This document shows, piece after piece, positions 21,497-31,369 of a stretch of DNA of 64,000 nucleotides (its first letter is position 1; every line of letters starts with the position of its first letter). The translations under genes and the position numbers were made by a program. Source of the stretch: Unio delphinus. Lineage: Eukaryota; Mollusca; Bivalvia; Unionida; Unionidae. The notes beneath the pieces are model-generated. The model saw only the letters and a program-made list of their open reading frames with translations, ran no database searches and was not told the origin of the DNA. Location of the stretch: the NCBI GenBank assembly GCA_029339505.1, contig JAQISU010000171.1, forward strand, positions 1,110,001-1,174,000, in the 5' to 3' direction.

Positions 21497-24424
21497 ATGA
21501 AGGAGTTCAAGAGATTATCGAAAATTAAGCTCTGGAAAAGTGTTAAATTCAATCTCGATAGAGTTTCTGATACACCCAAGAATAAAATTCCTGATAGAAC
21601 CATGATTAGTAAAATCAGAGACTGTTTTAATGAATTCAAGCGTTATGGGGCAGCTCATTGTTGGTCAACATTTCGAATACATGGTAGTGTTGACGCTACC
21701 ATGAATGATGAAAAAGCAGAAGTGATAATCTCAAATCTTGGGCGAGAAAGGCATTTTTTTAGAATAAAATTCCTTATCCGTGACGACACTGGAAATTGGA
21801 TCATCAGGGATAAATACGAACCCATTCTCAAGGACAAAAAAAACTGTCACTGTGAATCAAGATTCCAAACCAGGAATTTTGACTGGAATTGACAAACCTT
21901 ACTACGAAAGATCTTATCCTGTAACAGCAGTTGTTTACGGGATATATCCGTTAAATGAAAAACCTTATATTGCAAAACTAGCACCAATGAAATATTCGTC
22001 ATCATTGACTTCGTCAGGGCTCAATTGTGTAGCAACACGAATAATCGAAGACTTCACAAATGCGTCCCGGGGAAATAAATTGACTGATCTAAGACGAAAA
22101 AAAATAACCGAATGGGAACTGACAGTGAAACAGCATGGGGCAACAATTCAGGATATAATCAAATTAGAAAAATCATTAAGATTTCCAATATCAGTAACGA
22201 CAATAACCGGAGAAGTATTATACGAATCGAAATATAAATCACAAGGAACTCCAATACAAATTATTGATCATAACGAACACGCGTGGTCATCTGCAGTAAC
22301 AGTATTCCCACGGGATAGAACCGTAAAATATATACCCCCAACAGGGTTGGGACCTGAAGAGTTTTTTTCCGAGCAGAAATTATTTGATGCTATTTACAAT
22401 TTTAGTAAAAAAGATCCTGTGTCGATGTGGCTTTTTCAAAGTGCTGCAGACGATGAGTGTAGATTTGATCAGTTTGTAAGACCCAACGGAGAATTGTACC
22501 GTACTGAAGAGCTACATAATCAAATGAAACAACTAGCTAGTGAGTTTTCACCCCAGAGTTCTGGGGAAGACAACGAACAATTATTAACAAACTGTTTTAC
22601 ACTTCCATCAGTTGCAGCACATTTTGCTAGGAAGAAAAATGCGTGGAAACCAACGCGAAGTGAGTTTTTATCAGATGTCAGATTGTCCTGTCTTGAATAC
22701 AGCCATGGAGGGTTATGGAATACAAAATATGACACTGAAACCGTTATTTCCGTTGATATGATTGCGTGTTATCCAGGGAGTTTTCTCGGGTATGGAGAAT
22801 GCGCTGAATACTTCAAACGATTTGGACACCCCACACACGAAATGGTCCGTGTTGCTATTAATGTACCACTGCCTGATTTTGATTTAACCGGATTCGCTCG
22901 TGTAGTATCATTTGAATTGGCTACATGACTTCATCCGTGTAGTTATGTTTTTATTGGTAAACACATGTCTGAAAAACACTGGATGCCAATAGTGTTGTTA
23001 CGGTATATGATTGATTGTGGGATGTTAAAATCATTAATTGTCAGTGAAGCGATTATATCATATCGAGCACAGAAATCAGTCTGGTTACCACAACCTGATA
23101 TAGAAAAAATAATTAGCGAACAGCGAAAACTGTTTCCTGATTTTAATGAACAACAAATCATGGATTGGTCTAAACAGCTATTTGAAATCAGAAACAACGA
23201 AGCAAAAGATCTTGGACGAAGAATAATCGGTAAATTCACCCAGGGTGCCAAATATGACAATACAAGATATTCTTCACGATTGATTATAGACAAAGCTGAA
23301 TTCGATTTTGTAATCGCGGATCTAACGAATAAGGGATATATGTCAATTGTAAAGACGCATTTCTGTCCGATGGAACCAAATTGGGTACAATTGTTACCTA
23401 CAATGATGGATACAATCCGCAGTATACACATTTGAGAGCTTCTATGCTCGGTTATGCTTCTATCAATTTATTTTCAATGATAAATAAATTTCCTAACACC
23501 GCAATTAGAGTCGCCACTGACTCATTTTACATAAATAGCGATGTGGCTGAATTCATAAGCAGTAGCAAGGCTACTGTCAACGAGAATTGGGGGTCATGGA
23601 GAATTAAGCGGGAAATGCTTCATGATTATATTCAATCAGCAGATGTTACAATTGAAAATAATTATCGGAATTTCTTTGAAATTCAATCAGAATTTTCTAA
23701 TGCACCACCGTTATCTGATCCAATATGCCGGTATAAAACAATTTATTTAAACTGCTGTGGCGGGTCAGGAAAAACAACCCGGGCAATTGAGTTATTTCGC
23801 GTTTCCAATCCAAACATGATTGTGCTAACACCAACTCACAGACTTGCAAGAGAGATGATACAGCGAGGGGTAAATGCCTGTACTTATCACAGTTTTTTTC
23901 GATGGAAAGAAGATAAGTGGACTCCTGAGCGTATGGGCGAAAAATTTATTCCTGAAATCATCATTTGGGATGAAATAGACACAGTATTATTAGCTGTATT
24001 ACAAATATTTCTTGAGTGGTTGTTATTGAAAACTACAAAAGTCGTCATGTGCGGTGATCACGGCCAACCCCCACCATTTGTCGGTGCATCTCCACATGAG
24101 TGGCTAAAGGGTTTTGTAGACTATTATGAAGAAGAAAAAAAAAAGCAACACTTCCGGTACCGTTATGTTATAGGCAGGGACAGAGTCAAGAAAACAAATT
24201 CTCGTATTAAATTATATTGTGCTGCATTGCGTGCTAATAAATCCCCATGGACGCTAGGATACGCAGCAACAATACATTCTTCACAGGGATTAACAATATC
24301 GGATACAATTGTTTGGATAGTAGATAATCGCATCGAATGGTCAAATTTAGTCTATCTTGCAGTATCCAGAGTACGAAAAATAAATCGGCTTCGAAGAATT
24401 GTCCTTGAAAATCCTACTAGTTAA
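21497..24424 (+). pseudogene. family-B polymerase-like protein fused to SF1 helicase (copy 1)
   Basis: One coding region is broken into several frames. The N-terminal ~400 residues have no recognised motif. The polymerase part shows a motif-A-like SVDMIACYPGSF (Asp codon at 22755) and a motif-C-like RVATDSFYI (23509-23535). The C-terminal part is an SF1 (Pif1/RecD-type) helicase: Walker A CCGGSGKTTRA at 23754, YHSFFRW, Walker B IIIWDEID near 23964, CGDHGQPPPF near 24050, AATIHSSQGLTI near 24262 and YLAVSRVR near 24355. Breaks are a frame change in an 8-A run (21836-21843), an in-frame TGA at 22926, a frame change near 23355-23385 and an internal deletion near 24150-24180 that removes about 170 residues present in copy 2. 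Exonuclease motifs were not found. It would copy element DNA. Confidence 0.75.
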
Positions 24425-25306
24425 GACCCCGCGGTGGTAATTGAGTGTCCTCGGGTATCACTTGTAATTGTTGTCGAGTAAATCCTCGTTGAGGGGCAGT
24501 TGAATCCAGTTTATAGATTGCTGGTCTAGAAACGCTAGATCGTGTTATACTAGATATCTTGTGTGCAGTAACACTCCAAATAGGATCAGTAGCCATTTTT
24601 CTGACACCTTCAAGCTCTCCTGGTTCGTATAAATACCTAACAGTGATATTACTACCAAGAATTGGTTCTTTGAAATCTTTTTGTGGTTGTACGGGTATAG
24701 ACTTCTTTTTAATCGCGTTGATAGGTTTCAAATTAATTGTTCTAGTAATCTCATTATTCAGTGCGGTAATCACAGCTGGTAATCTTTTAACCCATTCACG
24801 GGATCTTTTTTCTTGGATGAATTCTTTTGCGTATTGATATCCAAATAACCGTTCAGCAAGTGTCCGATTAAACCGTTCAACAATTGCCTGATCACGATGT
24901 AGCGCAGTATGCCCCCGTCTGATGGTGACATTATGATTTTTCATTATTGATAACACTGCACCCTGAAATTCCTTGCCAGGATCAACTTGTAATAGATTGG
25001 GCCAGTGCAGAGGACCCCTTCTGCTTCTTTGTATCGACTTGCAACATCAATTATGGTTAGCGCGTATTTGTAACTGTTGTCATGTGGTAAAAACAATAAA
25101 TCAGCTTGATGAACTTAATTGGGAACGGTCACATCAAAATACGAGTAGTGAATTTGTTTAGGCGGTGGTAGATAAATTTGCCATAGTGCCTGTTTAGATA
25201 ACCAATTAGCCGCAGTGGCCTTTTTCACTTTTGCAGCGCTAGCGAGTTTATTGATTGCTGATTTACCCCTCCAGTATCCTCTTGGGGAATAATAAATAGA
25301 TTCCAT
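24417..25306 (-). pseudogene. Polinton-type DDE integrase, disrupted
   Basis: The start (ESIYYSPRGYWRGKSAINKL from ATG 25306) and a small helical N-terminal domain are followed by a retrovirus-like catalytic core. The first Asp is in VHQADLLFLP, the second is in the LLQVDPGKEF region near 24980-24995, and the Glu is in RDQAIVERFNRTL near 24885. The C-terminal domain (ITVRYLYEPGELEG, then RPAIYKLD) is the Polinton integrase tail. A TAA at about 25115 follows VPN. Downstream, a deletion near 25003 removes part of the core between the first and second Asp and shifts the frame. The gene follows the PLA2-like gene by 8 bp in the same direction and ends convergently against the helicase end. It would insert element DNA by a cut-and-join reaction. 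Confidence 0.85.
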
Positions 25307-25313
25307 GTTGTTA

Positions 25314-25825
25314 TTAATTACCCGCACCTAACATCAATTTACTTTTCATAGCCGATTTTATCAAAAAGGAAGCCAAATTTTCTTTGAAGAATTTATCAGG
25401 AATAGCATTTAACGCATGAATTAATTTCAAATCTGCTAGATGTCTGTGCTGCAAATTGCTGCTTTTATAAGCAACATCATGAACGTGACACGCTTTATCA
25501 ATGGCGTTTATTGGTTCTTCACCGGGTCGGGGCTGATTTTGATCATTGAGTCTGATATCAAGTCTCGTTCCCGGTCCACAATAACTATACCCTGGAAGGT
25601 GTTTTTCTCCTGGATACTTTGCCCATGGAGTTCCAGGGAGTTTAGTTAGCTTGGCTGCGATATCACCCCCTCGTTTTTTTTAAAATCCTTGGAAACAAAT
25701 CTAAATTTCTTTGTACTACATTGTACGCATTTACCAGAAAGCGCTGATCGGTTATTTTTAGTTGTAATCGCCGTCAAGTCATCTGTGCCAGTATGCACCC
25801 TACATTTCACACAATATAGATCCAT
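25314..25825 (-). pseudogene. phospholipase A2-like protein with N-terminal Cys-pair ribbon
   Basis: The frame from ATG 25825 starts MDLYCVKCRVHT and has a second Cys pair (KCVQCS), a likely zinc ribbon. After a frame change at an 8-T run (25674-25681), the other frame gives a PLA2 calcium loop (YSYCGPGT), the active-site pair in DKACHVHDVAY and a downstream Asp (HLADLK). These are the hallmarks of the parvovirus VP1-type PLA2 domain also seen in Polintons and adintoviruses. It ends with FLIKSAMKSKLML before TAA 25314. In parvoviruses this domain opens the endosomal membrane during entry; an equivalent role here is inference. The frame break in a homopolymer may be a sequence error. Confidence 0.8.
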
Positions 25826-25899
25826 AATTTATATATAACAGCATGAATATAATTGATTATTCAGCTACCTGACGACGGGAACCTATTAAACACCATGAA
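25826..25899. promoter_or_regulatory. divergent intergenic region, PLA2-like / ATPase
   Basis: Seventy-four bases separate the two divergent start codons. They contain AT-rich TATATATAA and so probably hold both promoters. No defined motif can be assigned. Confidence 0.35.
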
Positions 25900-26508
25900 A
25901 TGTTGCCGAATTCAATTAGAATGATTATAATCGGACCATCTGGAAGTGGTAAAACACAACTGCTACTTAATTTGATAACGAGATGGATGAAATGGAACAA
26001 ATTGTACTTAATAGCCCCGAGTGTAGACGATCAGCGATGCTATGAAGTGCTAAAGGATTTTAACGAGAAAGCAGAAGAATTTCAAATCGATGATGATATT
26101 ATTGAATTTATAACCGATATAGAGGAAGCACCGAGCATTGATGCTATTGATGGAAGTATTAACAATTTAGTAGTATATGACGATATCATGTTAGATAATC
26201 AAAAAAATCCTGCTAGGATATTTTCCAGAGGCAGGCATAAAAGCACTGATGTGATATATGTCACTCAACGATACAAACAAATACCAAAAGTGATCAGAGA
26301 TAACTGCAATGTATTGTGTGTGTTTAACGGCGTTGATACTCATACGCTACGAAATATTCATCAGACCTGGTGCAGCGGTGATATGAATCATAATCAATTT
26401 AGAAATTTCTTTAGTCACGCTCAGTCCATACCAAACGGATTTGTAATGATAAATTTAGCAGACCCGAGGACACGATATCGTATCGGACTTGATAAAATAT
26501 TTGGCTGA
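25900..26508 (+). CDS. A32-like genome-packaging ATPase (FtsK/HerA class)
   Basis: This intact 202-residue protein has Walker A IGPSGSGKT at residues 11-19 and a Walker B strand with acidic pair, VVYDDIM, at 91-97. It also has VTQRYKQIP at 121-129, matching the sensor region of poxvirus A32-type and Polinton packaging ATPases. The length suits the family, which is usually 200-280 residues. In such viruses it translocates genomic DNA into the capsid. It is the only clearly uninterrupted enzyme of element A, and it sits next to the right inverted repeat. An ATG 9 bp upstream of 25900 in the same frame is possible (MKC); I chose 25900 because the conserved family start is short. Confidence 0.9.
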   Translation: MLPNSIRMIIIGPSGSGKTQLLLNLITRWMKWNKLYLIAPSVDDQRCYEVLKDFNEKAEEFQIDDDIIEFITDIEEAPSIDAIDGSINNLVVYDDIMLDNQKNPARIFSRGRHKSTDVIYVTQRYKQIPKVIRDNCNVLCVFNGVDTHTLRNIHQTWCSGDMNHNQFRNFFSHAQSIPNGFVMINLADPRTRYRIGLDKIFG

Positions 26509-26739
26509 AATCATAGGGTGAGTGTCCATCGTGTCTTTTTTACCCAATGGAGGCATTTTGAGACCTGGATTCACACCCCCTGCAAGATCGTGTTTCAGAC
26601 AAAAATCACTAAGGCTCTGTTTGGCAGATGGAGACTTTATTTTTTTTTGGTTAAAACATGAGATTTCGTAGGAAGGGTCTATTTGTTGTTTTGACGGTTA
26701 AAATCGTTTTTTGGCTAAAAGTTGTCTGATTCGCCCTCT
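26509..26739. other. element A right subterminal region
   Basis: Unique T-rich sequence between the ATPase stop and the right inverted repeat. No gene is visible. Confidence 0.5.
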
Positions 26740-26855
26740 CTGCTGCTCCAGGCAAAGTGGGGCGACTTCTCCGACCACTATGGGACGATTTCTCCTAACA
26801 CCTGGGATGAGTTCTCCCAAGGCGAGTTCTCCATGGGGCGAGTTCTCCGCTATTC
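26740..26855 (-). repeat. right terminal inverted repeat with five sub-repeats
   Basis: On the - strand the order and spacing of the GGAGAA(C/G)TCGCCCC motifs match the left end; two of the motifs are mutated (CTCATCCC, ATCGTCCC). The last bases, read inward on the - strand (GAATAGCGGAGAACTCGCCC), align with the left tip GGTATGCAGAGAACTCGCCC. Confidence 0.75.
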
Positions 26856-26864
26856 ATCTTATAC
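26856..26864 (+). repeat. right 9-bp target site duplication
   Basis: ATCTTATAC, identical to and in the same orientation as 18976-18984. Confidence 0.75.
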
Positions 26865-26873
26865 AGCTTGATT

Positions 26874-26975
<102 letters not shown>

Positions 26976-27004
26976 GAAGCAATCAAAATATTTCTTCCTG
27001 TTTG

Positions 27005-27295
27005 TGATTCTGTCAGGCAAAAATTCCAAGAACATTAAGAGTTGAATTCGCAGAAGGTAGAGAACTATTATTTAAACCCGTTACAGAATCAACTGAAATG
27101 GTTGCAGAAATTACTGAAAATCTTCGTCCTATGTTAGAACAAGCTGTCACAGTGACTGGCAAAAAAGTGAAAGAAAATATGAAAACAAAATGAATTTTAT
27201 GAATTCTTCCAACTGATATAGCTGCTGCTCATCCTCACCCTGTAGATGAAAAAATACCTGAAGGTAGTGGCAAAGTTCATACTGATATAAGTTAA
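27005..27295 (+). pseudogene. fragment of a Polinton-type protein (+)
   Basis: The + frame encodes IPRTLRVEFAEGRELLFKPV and a helical continuation ending KENMKTK at a stop near 27191. A second stretch in another frame, TDIAAAHPHPVDEKIPEGSG, follows. The E..LFKP.T..T pattern is shared with the degraded - strand gene at 34600-35235 (TGTEQLFKPITTATGKVV). I therefore take this as a fragment of a homologous gene from another, inverted element. Function unknown. Confidence 0.4.
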
Positions 27296-28345
27296 ATAAA
27301 AAGGAACTTGCACCTGAACCTAAAGTAATAAAAAAAAATTAATTAAAAACTTTAAAGAAGGTGTTGTTGAAGAACTTAAAGAAAAGGTTAAGAAGGAAAC
27401 TTTATCTCAGAATACATTGACGGTTTTTCTTCAGAAATCTGCATTTTTCAAACCTAAATGTGTCAACATAATTATTGATAATTTCTTAAAATGGATAAAT
27501 TGTGTATATTACAGCAAAAAAACAGGCCAGATATAGTACAATAAATATATTGAAGAAATAAATAAGATTTATGCGGAGTCACAAAAACCACATCAACAAC
27601 TTCCTGAACAAAAACCACAACCTAATCAAAAACAAAATCACAAATTCCTCAACCTCAACAACAAAAACCACAACCTCCTCAAAAACAAAAATCACAAACA
27701 CCACAACAATTTCTTGAACAAAAACTACAACCTCCTCAACAACAACCACCAGAAATTTGTTTTTATTAAAGAAAAATTTAAGTCTAAAGGTTTTAACAGC
27801 ATAAGAAATTCGAAACACGAAGATGTAGCGCATATTGCTGTGCACGGACACCGTCAAATATCAAAAATGTAAAATCTAGATAATTAAATTGAATATTGGA
27901 AGAGTGAAAGTGATTGGTTTAAAGATGTATATTCCATATTTAGTAATAATCCTACACAAAGATGATGACCCGTATTATTTTTCATTTAAACGTGATGTAG
28001 AACTAAGAAAGGAATGAGAAGAAGCAGCAAAGAGGGTGGACAGACCAAAATTATTTCAAGCAAACCGTAACTATTTCAAACAAAGTCCTAAAGGATTTCA
28101 GCAAAGAGGGTGGACAGACCGAAACTATTTCAGACAAACCGAAACTATTTCAAACAAAGTTCTAAAAGATTTCAAACCGAAACTATTTCAAACAAAATCC
28201 TAAAGGATTTCAAACCGAAACCAATTCAGGCAGACATAAAAAAAGAGAAATGGTATTGGTTTGTCACGCTATTGAGACTCTGACTCCAGAGACAAAGTCT
28301 CCAGACAGACCCAGCGCTGATGGTGTTGTGGAGAGAAATTGAAAA
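27296..28345. other. degraded low-complexity region, no intact gene
   Basis: Gln/Pro/Asn/Lys-rich coding-like stretches (27590-27760, repeated CCACAACCTCCTCAA-type motifs) and 28020-28230 (repeated CCGAAACTATTTCAAACAAA) are interrupted by many stops. They could be remnants of a low-complexity structural gene, but I cannot assign them. Confidence 0.4.
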
Positions 28346-28350
28346 TCCTT

Positions 28351-29692
28351 TTACGATTTCACAAAGAGACTAATTTGTAAAATCTCTCCCTGTAAATCAA
28401 TCAAATTATTGGACTGGTCAGTAAGTTTGAAATTAATTGTCGTTAATGAATCGTTATGACATCGCATATACACTGGATTAGTTGGATCCTCAATGATTAA
28501 AAATCCGGGTGGAGCTGTTGGTGCAAACGAATATAAAATATATCCCTGCTGGGCTTGATTTGATCTTTCGAGATTTATTTGGTAACTTCCTTTGATGACA
28601 TCACATACTAAATTCACTGCAATCCCTGAGGATATATTGACGTTTTGAGGAGCGATATGCATACCACTCCCGTCTGGGTCGTTATTATGTTTGAGGATAG
28701 TTGTTTGTTGTGGTATTTTCTTCCATACGGCGAGTATTTGTGGAAAGTATTCATCGAGGAGATCGTTTTTTGATTTTTTTGATTGATCTACATTATACCC
28801 GGGGAGTTTAAATGCTGAAATATTCTCTACGCGTATATTATATGTTTTTGCAAATTCTGTTCTTGATTTAGGATTAACAGCATTTAAGACCGATTTAATA
28901 ATCCATAAATTAAATGCTTCCATATCAGCGATAATTTGATTACATATTTCTATGCATTTGATGATCTCATCTCGTGGGGATTCTTTGGAAAGTTTTTTCT
29001 CGCAATATATTTCTATATTTTTCAAATTCATTATTTATTTTTATAAAGCGTTCATTAAGTTTACTTTGAATTGTTTGAAACCATCCACTGCTTGGTTCTT
29101 CTATTCGCCCAATAAAACTCCAAAATTTGAATTGTATGATATCATTGCATCATGATATGATTTCTTATCAGAGTTATAGTCGATATTTTGTGGTTCTGTG
29201 GTATTTGATAAGATGTCTGAGGTGGGGTTTCAGGCCATCCTAGCACGGTTTTGATTGAGATCTGATATATATCTACGACATACCCGGGTGAGTTTATTTC
29301 AATCGCGGATGATAGTGTTGGTTCATGAACTGTTATAGTGATTTTCGATTCTTTTCCCATAATTGATTTTATTCTGCGTTGTAATTCATTATTAATTTGT
29401 TCAATTTTTGGTATGACCCAGATGGTAGCGAAACAACGTTCCAGTCAGCAGTTCCGTCTTGTTTATTCTTACTCACAAACACCAGTGAATTATTCGGTTG
29501 CTGACCTCCGAATGGTACTGATCTAATATTAGGCCAACTGTGGTATACTCGTAATTTTGCTAGTGATATTTCCTTCCGCGGAATCGCAGTAGGGAAATTG
29601 TCAGGATTCGTTGAGTTTATTGGGATCATGCTGGTTTTCACTGCGGTTGTGTTTTCCGCTATTCGTTGAAGTAGTTCTTGCGATGTTGACAT
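28351..29692 (-). pseudogene. candidate minor capsid / penton-like protein, frameshifted
   Basis: The start frame (29692-29369) reads MSTSQELLQRIAENTTAVK and a β-rich segment (SLAKLRVYHSWPNI, VSLPSGSYQKLNKL). A second frame (29360-29142) carries ITITVHEPTLSSAIEI and GYVVDIYQI. A third (29031-28351) ends in a β-rich domain: VNLVCDVIKGSYQ, LIIEDPTNPVYMRC and FKLTDQSNNLIDLQGEIL. That arrangement (a W-N-I strand, the LP.GSY turn, and a C-terminal TDQ...ID..GE strand) is one I associate with a common Polinton structural protein, probably the single-jelly-roll vertex protein. Breaks lie near 29370 and between 29032 and 29142. The assignment is by motif recall, and the helical insert near 28950-29060 is unexplained. 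Confidence 0.55.
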
Positions 29693-29736
29693 TGTTATTA
29701 TATTCGTGTTGTTTTTCTAATTTTGTCATCGCGGAA

Positions 29737-30186
29737 TCATAAACACGTACCATCGCGGAAAACTCTATCTGATATTAATGTGTTATCGAGGGAGGACGAT
29801 ATCATCGAGGATAATTGCGAGTACGCGGTTGATACAATATGGAACTTAACTACGTCATCCTGCAGTTTGCGCGGGCTACACGATGATATTTTTTTTGTTG
29901 CTATAATTGAAATTATTCCAGCGATTGTTGATATACAAAATGGAAGAGCTGTCGGGGCAATCATTGTCACCAAGGAGAGTATAATACCAGCTCCGGTGAT
30001 TACACCTGATACCGAGTATACGGTAACGTCAACTGCCGTAATTCTACGTCGGAATTTTTTTTTTATTTTTACTTGATACTCCTCAGTGAGTGTTTTGAGT
30101 TCAGTTTGAAATTCTCTCACCTGATCATAGCGATACTGTTGTGACGTTGCCAATGATGACATTTTATTTATTACAACAGATTTCAA
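29737..30186 (-). CDS. two-helix membrane protein of the virion cluster
   Basis: This open frame of 149 residues has a helical, charged N-terminus (YDQVREFQTELKTLTEEYQ) and a basic patch (KIKKKFRRR). Two hydrophobic helices follow at about residues 52-76 (VYSVSGVITGAGIILSLVTM) and 78-97. The helical tail includes KFHIVSTAYSQLSSMISSSL. The order basic patch, two glycine-rich membrane helices, amphipathic tail is a recurring small protein of Polinton structural clusters, to my recollection. A virion or host-membrane role is inference. It lies between the penton-like gene and the β-rich ORF in the same direction. Confidence 0.65.
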   Translation of the reverse strand: MKSVVINKMSSLATSQQYRYDQVREFQTELKTLTEEYQVKIKKKFRRRITAVDVTVYSVSGVITGAGIILSLVTMIAPTALPFCISTIAGIISIIATKKISSCSPRKLQDDVVKFHIVSTAYSQLSSMISSSLDNTLISDRVFRDGTCL

Positions 30187-30214
30187 ATTGCTAGCAATAA
30201 AAACGCTGGCGTTT

Positions 30215-30538
30215 TCAATTAAGTTGTTTACTTAAATCCGCTACGAATTCCACATACCATGTTACTGAAGCCCTAGCTAAATTATTATCAGTGGATATTA
30301 TTGTGAATTGTTCAATTATTCCCTTGTCGATGATCGTTGATATCATATTGTTGACCCCAGATGAACTCGTTGATGAAACATTAAACTGAGTCGGCGACAC
30401 TAGTGGTAATCGATAAATACCTTTGACGGTCGCGGTGATATTTAATATGTTATTTTGTGGTGTCCACGTAAATGATCCGTGTTGAATCGTGTATACTACG
30501 TTGTTGGTTTTCTCATGAGGAATCTTTGTTTTTTTCAA
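30215..30538 (-). CDS. β-rich virion-cluster protein of unknown function
   Basis: This 107-residue frame has predicted β strands (VVYTIQHGSFTWTP, LNITATVKGIYRL, ASVTWYVEFVADL), no signal peptide and no membrane helix. It starts 4 bp after the coiled-coil gene stop in the same direction. It may be a fibre head or a small capsid cement protein. I do not recognise the family. Confidence 0.55.
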   Translation of the reverse strand: MKKTKIPHEKTNNVVYTIQHGSFTWTPQNNILNITATVKGIYRLPLVSPTQFNVSSTSSSGVNNMISTIIDKGIIEQFTIISTDNNLARASVTWYVEFVADLSKQLN

Positions 30539-30542
30539 GTGT

Positions 30543-31369
30543 TTATATCATCCTCGGTAAATCATCTTTGATTACATCGTTGATCTTTTTGATCTCTTCG
30601 ATGGATTTTCTAATATCCGGGAGTTTTATGTCGAGTTTATCTAATGAGATCCCCCCAAAGAATTTCTCAATGAGATTTTTACGAAAAGCTGAAAATTTCT
30701 CAACATGATCTCCATACCTAGATTGGAGTGTTGATAATTCTAACATAGCTGTTTTTATCTCTATGAGTTTCGGTGTGGTCACCGGTGGATTTCCAAGGAA
30801 ATCAAACAGAGGTTTGTCAATATTGTCAATTATACTTCTTTGTAATTCAGAAAATCGATTAAATTTAGTTATATGGTCGTCATATTCATCGCGTAGTTTT
30901 TTTTAAAGTAATTCTATCGTTGATGAATAATTATCACCGAGCGCTGTTAATTTATCTGTGAGCGTTGAAATGAGAACATCTGGTTTGAGTTTACCATCCT
31001 TGGAAAACAAGGCGATATTATCTTCTACTACGTCGCGTCGTTCTGCCAAAATATCATCCAGGGAAATATTATTAGTTTTCAATTTACCCTGACGATCTTG
31101 AAAAACAACTATTTCATTGGTATCAACACTTGCGAGGTTTAACATCTCTGATATTTCATCTTCGATTATTTTTTTTACATCACCGGTTAGGTTTATTCAG
31201 GCTTGATAGAGATCTTCCCCAAATATCAATCGTGTTATTTTATATAATTTCTCTCTAAAAAGCGATTACTCGTATATTCGTGTACGGTTTTATTGGGTGG
31301 TTTTCCCGATGATGAAATAGCGTTGAGGATATTCAATACTTCTATGTCGCATATTGGTGGGTCATTCAT
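30543..31369 (-). pseudogene. coiled-coil, fibre-like protein, frameshifted
   Basis: The frame from ATG 31369 (MNDPPICDIEVLNILNAISS) overlaps the protease stop. A second frame contains EIVVFQDRQGKLKTNNISLD and heptad-like segments up to 30903. After an 8-T run (30897-30904) a third frame continues (HITKFNRFSELQRSII, then MTTPKLIEIKTAMLELSTLQ) and ends KDDLPRMI. The long helical predictions and a short VVF..RQGKL β motif resemble a trimeric fibre or stalk. This is inference; no family is recognised. One or two breaks lie between about 31170 and 31240, and another at the T run. Confidence 0.5.

Larger units (their letters stand above)
18985..26855 (+). mobile_element. Polinton-like element A, 7.87 kb, replication/packaging genes only
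   Basis: The unit is bounded by inverted repeats (18985-19097 and 26740-26855) and a perfect 9-bp direct repeat. Genes in order are: unknown ORF (-), NUMOD/HNH protein (-), Cys-rich protein (-), polymerase-helicase (+), DDE integrase (-), PLA2-like protein (-) and A32-like ATPase (+). Integrase, PolB and packaging ATPase together are the Polinton/Maverick and adintovirus signature. Capsid and protease genes, also part of that signature, are absent from this unit. A 9-bp duplication is longer than the 5-6 bp I associate with Polintons. I infer an internally deleted derivative of a full-size element; alternatively, another type of transposon has captured Polinton genes. Confidence 0.75.

Noticed and set aside
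22520..24837. Antisense frames within the polymerase, helicase and integrase genes
   Set aside because: Shadows of the real coding strand; the motif-bearing frames are on the opposite strand.
24417..25306. Retroviral or Gypsy integrase
   Set aside because: The DDE core alone would allow it, but the N-terminal YYSPRGYW region, the C-terminal VRYLYEPGELEG region and the neighbouring ATPase and PolB genes fit a Polinton integrase.
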